Assembly (NCBI GenBank): GCA_964564785.1 | Contig: CAZMCT010000029.1 | Coordinates: 1-32,558, forward strand | Length of the DNA stretch: 32,558 bases | Reading direction: 5' to 3' | DNA from: CAZMCT01 sp964564785 | GTDB taxonomy: Bacteria; Planctomycetota; Phycisphaerae; UBA1845; Fen-1342 | Translations under genes and position numbers: made by a program | Part shown: positions 28,782 through 32,558 of the stretch, piece after piece | How the letters are laid out: each line of letters starts with the position of its first letter | Position numbering within the stretch: the first letter of the stretch is position 1 | The notes under the pieces: model-generated | Seen by the model: only the letters and a program-made list of their open reading frames with translations | Told to the model about the DNA's origin: nothing | Database searches by the model: none

Positions 28782-29753
28782 TCAGCCGTCTCGCAGGGGC
28801 CGAAGCCGCCCCTCATCGAGTTCGAGGATGCGGTCGGCCTGGGCCGCGACGGCCGCGTCATGGGTGACCATGACAATGGTCTGGCCCTCGCGGTGGAGGC
28901 TCTTGAGCAGGCTCATGAGGTCAGCGCCGGCTTGGGCGTCGAGGTTGCCGGTGGGCTCGTCGGCAAAGAGGATGCGGGGGCGGTGCACGAGGGCGCGGGC
29001 GATGGCGACGCGCTGGCGTTCGCCGCCGGACAGCTCGTGGGGGCGGTGACGAAGGCGTTCGCCGAGCCCGACGCGCTCGAGGATGGCGCGGGCGTCACGG
29101 CGGGCTGGCCCGCGGGCCGCGAGCCAGCCGAGGATGGAGGAGCCGGTCTGGCGAGCGATGACGACGTTCTCCAGGGCGCTCAGCTCGGGCAGGAGGTGGT
29201 AGAACTGGAAGACGAACCCGAACGAGCGCCGCCGCAGCTCCACACGCCGCCGCTCGCCGATGTGCACCAGCAGCAGCCGCACCAGCAGCGTCAGCAGCAG
29301 CAGCAGCATGAAACCCAGCAGGAGGGCGACCGCGCCGGCCAACCCGTACAACGCGGCCTGGAGCGCCCCCGGCACGCGCCCCACCAGCAGCGGAAAACCG
29401 AGCAGTCCCAGCGGCGCCCCGATCAGGATCACCACCAGCAGGACCGCGACGACCATGACCATGAGCCGCTGGAGCACGCGCAGCACGGCATCGAGCGGAG
29501 CCAGCACGCGCTCGAGCGCCGCCTGCGGGGCGAAGGTCGGCCGGCCGGCGATGTGCAGCTCGCCGCGGTCGGGAATGTCGAGTGCGCCGAGAATCTGAAG
29601 CAACGTGCTCTTGCCGCTGCCCGATTTGCCCATGATGGCGACGAACTCGCCCGGCTGCACGTCGAGCCGGCACCCGCGCAGCACCTGGAGCAGCCCGCGG
29701 CCCATGCGGTAGGACTTGTGGATGTCGGTCGCGGTCAGCAGCGGCTCACTCAT
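28782..29753 (-). CDS. LolD-like ABC transporter ATPase with an inserted transmembrane hairpin
   Basis: 323 residues against about 225-240 for LolD/MacB-type ATPases. All nucleotide-binding motifs are intact: Walker A GKSGSGKST at 42-50, Q-loop VFQFYHLLP with Gln183, signature LSGGERQ at 241-247, Walker B ILFADEPTGNLD at 261-272 and H-loop His298. The extra length lies between the beta-strand ending ELHIAGR (about 71) and SFGFVFQF (about 177). It holds two long hydrophobic segments, about 98-125 and 133-163, followed by charged HIGERRRVELRRR. In relatives this stretch is a short soluble loop. An even number of spans would keep both flanks in the cytoplasm. The ATG overlaps the permease stop by 8 bases (ATGAGTGA), so the two form one transporter. 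Confidence 0.92.
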   Translation of the reverse strand: MSEPLLTATDIHKSYRMGRGLLQVLRGCRLDVQPGEFVAIMGKSGSGKSTLLQILGALDIPDRGELHIAGRPTFAPQAALERVLAPLDAVLRVLQRLMVMVVAVLLVVILIGAPLGLLGFPLLVGRVPGALQAALYGLAGAVALLLGFMLLLLLTLLVRLLLVHIGERRRVELRRRSFGFVFQFYHLLPELSALENVVIARQTGSSILGWLAARGPARRDARAILERVGLGERLRHRPHELSGGERQRVAIARALVHRPRILFADEPTGNLDAQAGADLMSLLKSLHREGQTIVMVTHDAAVAAQADRILELDEGRLRPLRDG

Positions 29754-31380
29754 GGCGGAGGGCCTCGACCGGCTGCATGAATCCGGCCCGCAGCGCCGCG
29801 ACCAGCGAGCCGAACGTGGCGGCGACGACCGCCGCGACGAGCACCGTCAGCATGTCGGCCGGCCGCACGGTGTTGGGGATCTCGTCGAACGAATACACCG
29901 CGCGGTCCCAGACCTGCCAGGCGGGGTTGAGGCGCGTGAGGAAATCCTGGATCTCGTTGATGTACGTGACGAAGTAGTAGCCCAGCACGGTGCCGATCGC
30001 GCTGCCGACGATGCCGATCGCGGCCCCGTACGCGATGAAGATCGCGGCCACGCCCAGCGGCGAGCCCCCGATGGCCTTGACGATGCCGATGTCGCGCGTC
30101 TTCTGAAGCACGATCATGTACAGGATGCACAGCACCAACACGGCCGCGACGAGCGAGATGATGCCGAACAGGATCGTCACCAGTTGCCGCTCCTTCTCGA
30201 CCGGGGCGATGATGTGGGCTTGCGACTGCTCCCAGGTGAAGGCCTGAACGCGGGCCAGATCGTGGGCCTCGCTGGCGGTGAGCCGGGAGCGGAAGCGGGG
30301 GTCGTCGATGAAGCTCTGATAGTGTTGCTCGAGCCGGCGGGCGGCGGCCTGGGCGTCGGTCCCCGGGGTGAGCTTGATCTGGATCTGATGGCAGCGGGCC
30401 GGGAAGGTACCGATTTCGCGGCCCTCCGCGTCGACGCGCACGCCGGCGTCCATGCGCAGGTGTCTCTGGAGCTGCGCGAAATCGCAGTACGCGTGCTGCG
30501 AGTCGATCTCGTAGATGCCGGTCCGCGAGTCGTCCACGTAGCGCAGCGCGAGCTTGAGCGGGGCGTCGAAATCCTCGGTCGAGGGGATGATCGTCAGGGT
30601 CACGGCGCACCCGCGGGGATAGAGCCAGCGCTCGTAGCTGCCGTCGGCCTGGCGCTGGGCGACGATGTCGCGGCCGATGATCAGGCCGGGGTACGGCTCG
30701 CCCGCCATGCGCGGGGGCCCGAAGCCCTCGACGAGATCGTAAATGCCGACGATCTCGGGCTGACCGGCGGCCCGAGTAATCTGTTGGGCGGCGGTGAGCG
30801 GCGACTGGTCGTCGCGCGCGCCCGCGGCCCAGCTCCGCCGCAGGGCCTGCATGTACTCGGGCGGGAGCACCGGCTGCGGGGCCGGGACGAACTCGCCGTC
30901 GCCGGCGCGGAGCGCGACCGGATCGCGCCCCAGATCGAACCCCAGCAGCGGCTGCTGCTGCGGTTCGAGCGTGGTCGTACCGGGGTAGTACGTCTCGTAG
31001 TAGAGGCTGCGCTTGAAGGCGTTGACCTCGTACACGTCCTGCAACCGCAGGCCGACCACCCGCACGGTGTTGGTCTGGCCCGTCTCGGGGAAGCGCAGCA
31101 GGCCGTAGGTGTAGAGCACGGGCGTGGCCTTCGCGATCTCGGGCCAGCTCGAAATGTCGGCGATGAACTCGTCGTACAGCGGGAAGCCGTTGTGCCAGCG
31201 GTTGTCGATGATCACGTCGCCCAGCAGGCCGCGGGCCTTCCGCTTGAGCTGGTCGAGAAAACCGCCCATGACCGACGTGACGATCAGCACCATCGCGGTG
31301 CAGAGGATCACCGCTGCGATCGCGAAGTACGCGATCCGCCGCTTGCGCAGGTAGCGGAACGTCAGGAAGAGCTTATACAA
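29746..31380 (-). CDS. FtsX/LolC-LolE-type ABC permease
   Basis: 544 residues with the four-span layout of the family: one helix near 17-40, a large periplasmic domain (about 41-395), then helices near 397-421, 442-472 and 503-525. The FtsX core shows KTRDIGIVKAIGGSPLGVAAIF, and the end reads GFMQPVEALRHE, as in LolC/LolE and MacB. These proteins release lipoproteins from the inner membrane, or extract other substrates, using a LolD-type ATPase. Only one permease is present, so it may work as a homodimer. The TTG at 31380 is 9 bases after a TATATC hexamer with no Shine-Dalgarno; no better start is seen in frame. The window's many lipoproteins make lipoprotein export a reasonable guess. Confidence 0.9.
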   Translation of the reverse strand: MYKLFLTFRYLRKRRIAYFAIAAVILCTAMVLIVTSVMGGFLDQLKRKARGLLGDVIIDNRWHNGFPLYDEFIADISSWPEIAKATPVLYTYGLLRFPETGQTNTVRVVGLRLQDVYEVNAFKRSLYYETYYPGTTTLEPQQQPLLGFDLGRDPVALRAGDGEFVPAPQPVLPPEYMQALRRSWAAGARDDQSPLTAAQQITRAAGQPEIVGIYDLVEGFGPPRMAGEPYPGLIIGRDIVAQRQADGSYERWLYPRGCAVTLTIIPSTEDFDAPLKLALRYVDDSRTGIYEIDSQHAYCDFAQLQRHLRMDAGVRVDAEGREIGTFPARCHQIQIKLTPGTDAQAAARRLEQHYQSFIDDPRFRSRLTASEAHDLARVQAFTWEQSQAHIIAPVEKERQLVTILFGIISLVAAVLVLCILYMIVLQKTRDIGIVKAIGGSPLGVAAIFIAYGAAIGIVGSAIGTVLGYYFVTYINEIQDFLTRLNPAWQVWDRAVYSFDEIPNTVRPADMLTVLVAAVVAATFGSLVAALRAGFMQPVEALRHE

Positions 31381-31389
31381 GTTGGGGCT

Positions 31390-31395
31390 GATATA
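31390..31395 (-). promoter_or_regulatory. -10-like TATATC, 9 bases before the permease TTG
   Basis: ATTATATC on the minus strand. TATATC ends at 31390 and the TTG starts at 31380. The opposite strand reads TATAAT at 31392-31397 but no plus-strand gene follows. Confidence 0.4.
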
Positions 31396-31431
31396 ATGCG
31401 ACCGACTTCGGGCCGCAAGCCGCTTCGCCGC

Positions 31432-32037
31432 TCACGCCGGACGCCGCCCGCGGAGCGCTTCCTCGAGCATCGCGCGGTTGGCGTACTCGATCTGGCCGCC
31501 CGGCGGCAGCCCGCGGGCCAGCCGCGTGACGGACACGCCGCTCTCGGCCAGCGCGCTGGCCACGTGCAGCGCCGTCGCGTCACCCTCCATCGTCGGGTTG
31601 GTCGCGAGGATGATCTCGCGCACCCCGCCGGCCCGCACGCGGCGGACGAGCGCGTCGATCGTCAGGTCCTCCGGCCCCACGCCCTCCAGCGGGGCGATGT
31701 GGCCCATGAGCACGTGGTACACGCCCGTCACCAGCCCGGTCGCCTCGAGGCTCAGCAGGTCGCGCGGCTGCTCGACCACCACGATCTGACTCGCATCGCG
31801 GCGCGGGTCGCCGCAGATGTGGCACAGCTCGGCGTCCGCCAGGTTGAAGCACCGAACGCAGGGCCGGATCTTCTCCTTCGTATCTCTGATCGCCTGGGCC
31901 AGCGCCAGGGCTTCGTCCCGTCCGGCCTTCAGCAGATGGAACGCGATCCGCTCGGCCGAACGGGCCCCGATGCCCGGCAGGCGGCGCAACTCGTCCATCA
32001 GACGCTGGAGCGGACCGGTCAGACGCGAATCAGACAT
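31432..32037 (-). CDS. recR: recombination mediator RecR
   Basis: 201 residues, the family length. A helix-hairpin-helix (RRLPGIGARSAERIAFHLL, 18-37) is followed by a four-cysteine zinc finger (Cys60, 63, 72, 75) and a Toprim domain from about residue 83 (IVVVEQPRDLLSLEATG ... ILATNPTMEGDATA). The C-terminus reads LARGLPPGGQIEYAN, as in most RecR. RecR helps RecF/RecO load RecA at gaps. The ATG gives the usual N-terminus; the Shine-Dalgarno is weak. It lies about 100 bp after ybaB and 50 bp before the permease start. Confidence 0.97.
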   Translation of the reverse strand: MSDSRLTGPLQRLMDELRRLPGIGARSAERIAFHLLKAGRDEALALAQAIRDTKEKIRPCVRCFNLADAELCHICGDPRRDASQIVVVEQPRDLLSLEATGLVTGVYHVLMGHIAPLEGVGPEDLTIDALVRRVRAGGVREIILATNPTMEGDATALHVASALAESGVSVTRLARGLPPGGQIEYANRAMLEEALRGRRPA

Positions 32038-32137
32038 GGCGGTGCGTTGTCCGTTCCCCGTGGTCAGTACTTGGTTCGGCCCGCTCGCAGGAGCGGCCGG
32101 ACGCGACCCTTGTTCGCCATTCGCGATGCGCTGCGGG

Positions 32138-32476
32138 CTACTGCCCGAACAGCTTGTCCATCCCCGGCAGGTTGAGGTTCAGCCCACCGGTCAGCTCCTG
32201 CATCTCCTTCTGCATCGCCTCCCGGCTCCGCGCCACCGCGTCGCGCACCGCCGCGACCGTCAGGTCCTCGAGCAGCTCGAGATCGCCGACCGCGGCGGGG
32301 TCGTACTTGATCGCGACCATCTCCCCGCGGCCGTCGACGGTCGCGCGCACCTGGCCGCCGCCGGCCTCGCCCGTGAAGCGAGCCGCGGCCAGCCGGTCGT
32401 TCATGTCCTTCATCGACTGCTTGAGCTGGCCGGCATTCTTCATGAGATTCATGAGCTGGCCGAGGTTACCGAACAT
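32138..32476 (-). CDS. ybaB: YbaB/EbfC family nucleoid-associated protein
   Basis: 112 residues matching YbaB, a dimeric DNA-binding protein: MFGNLGQLMNLMKNAGQLKQ opening, a central strand region (GQVRATVDGRGEMVAIKYDP) and a C-terminal helix (REAMQKEMQELTGG), ending Gly/Asn-Leu-rich. The ATG at 32476 is preceded by GGGAG about 6 bases upstream. It precedes recR as in many bacteria, where dnaX often comes first; dnaX would lie beyond the right edge if the order is kept. Confidence 0.93.
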   Translation of the reverse strand: MFGNLGQLMNLMKNAGQLKQSMKDMNDRLAAARFTGEAGGGQVRATVDGRGEMVAIKYDPAAVGDLELLEDLTVAAVRDAVARSREAMQKEMQELTGGLNLNLPGMDKLFGQ

Positions 32477-32488
32477 CGTCTACTCCCG

Positions 32489-32545
32489 TGTGGCACCGCC
32501 GCCCACGGCGGTGAGCCGTGTGCCACTGCCATATCGGCAGTGTCC
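32489..32545. repeat. partial copy of the modular intergenic repeat upstream of ybaB
   Basis: The block 32489-32514 (TGTGGCACCGCCGCCCACGGCGG) is the same hairpin module as at 12919-12944, with one or two changes. It is followed at 32515-32545 by a diverged form of the 30-bp unit (GTGTGCCACTGCCATATCGG). The order is reversed relative to 12791-12948. It continues toward the window edge. Confidence 0.6.
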
Positions 32546-32558
32546 CCCGGTCTTCACC

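Noticed and set aside
31392..31397. Perfect TATAAT on the plus strand
   Set aside because: No plus-strand gene follows. The reverse strand reads ATTATATC, a better fit to the permease start just downstream of it.
29716..32175. 819-residue plus-strand frame
   Set aside because: It is a shadow of the ABC permease and recR, both with unmistakable motifs on the other strand.

Overview
The window is a strongly GC-rich, gene-dense piece of a bacterial chromosome. It most resembles a planctomycete, probably of the Phycisphaerae type. This assignment is inferred and rests on several things: outer-membrane and lipid A-type genes (a LolC/E-like permease, a LolD-like ATPase and an LpxL/HtrB-like acyltransferase), a row of predicted exported lipoproteins that includes an FG-GAP/beta-propeller protein, a PKD protein with a Cys-Gly/Arg-rich C-terminal tail, a ceramidase-like hydrolase and a DUF418 protein. 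No tRNA, rRNA, phage, IS transposase or CRISPR array was seen.

Layout. 1-4855 (minus): a large GAF + PEP/pyruvate-binding (PPDK N-terminal) protein that runs off the left edge, then an M48 membrane metalloprotease. 4979-6855 (plus): trpF and an MGDG-synthase/UgtP-like glycosyltransferase. 6934-7179 (minus): a BFD-like [2Fe-2S] protein, divergent from ffh. 7297-11173 (plus): ffh and an OPT-family transporter. 11210-13012: a DUF418 membrane protein gene bracketed by two long inverted copies of an intergenic repeat. 13062-16517 (minus): a ceramidase-like hydrolase coupled to a DegT-family aminotransferase, and scpB. 16891-21059 (plus): an isochorismatase-like hydrolase, a zinc-ribbon membrane protein, a YlbF-like protein, an ArnT/PMT-like glycosyltransferase and a lipid A-type acyltransferase. 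21130-27566 (minus): five closely spaced genes for exported proteins (two related lipoproteins, a 951-residue FG-GAP lipoprotein, a third lipoprotein and a PKD protein). 27808-32476 (mostly minus): apt, a small plus-strand membrane protein, then ybaB-recR and a Lol-type ABC permease/ATPase pair.

Four things stand out. (1) The LolD-like ATPase carries an insertion of about 100 residues, with two long hydrophobic segments, between Walker A and the Q-loop; an ordinary LolD is a soluble protein without such a hairpin. (2) The DUF418 gene sits between inverted copies of a modular repeat, and partial copies of that repeat lie elsewhere in the window. (3) At least six genes have an AT-rich -10-like hexamer only 7-9 bases before the start codon and no Shine-Dalgarno sequence, which points to widespread leaderless transcription alongside conventional Shine-Dalgarno genes. 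(4) The five-gene exported-protein operon has no recognised function.

Start sites were chosen from Shine-Dalgarno sequences, the -10 elements and family alignment from memory. No searches were run, so family names are recognition calls, not database results.
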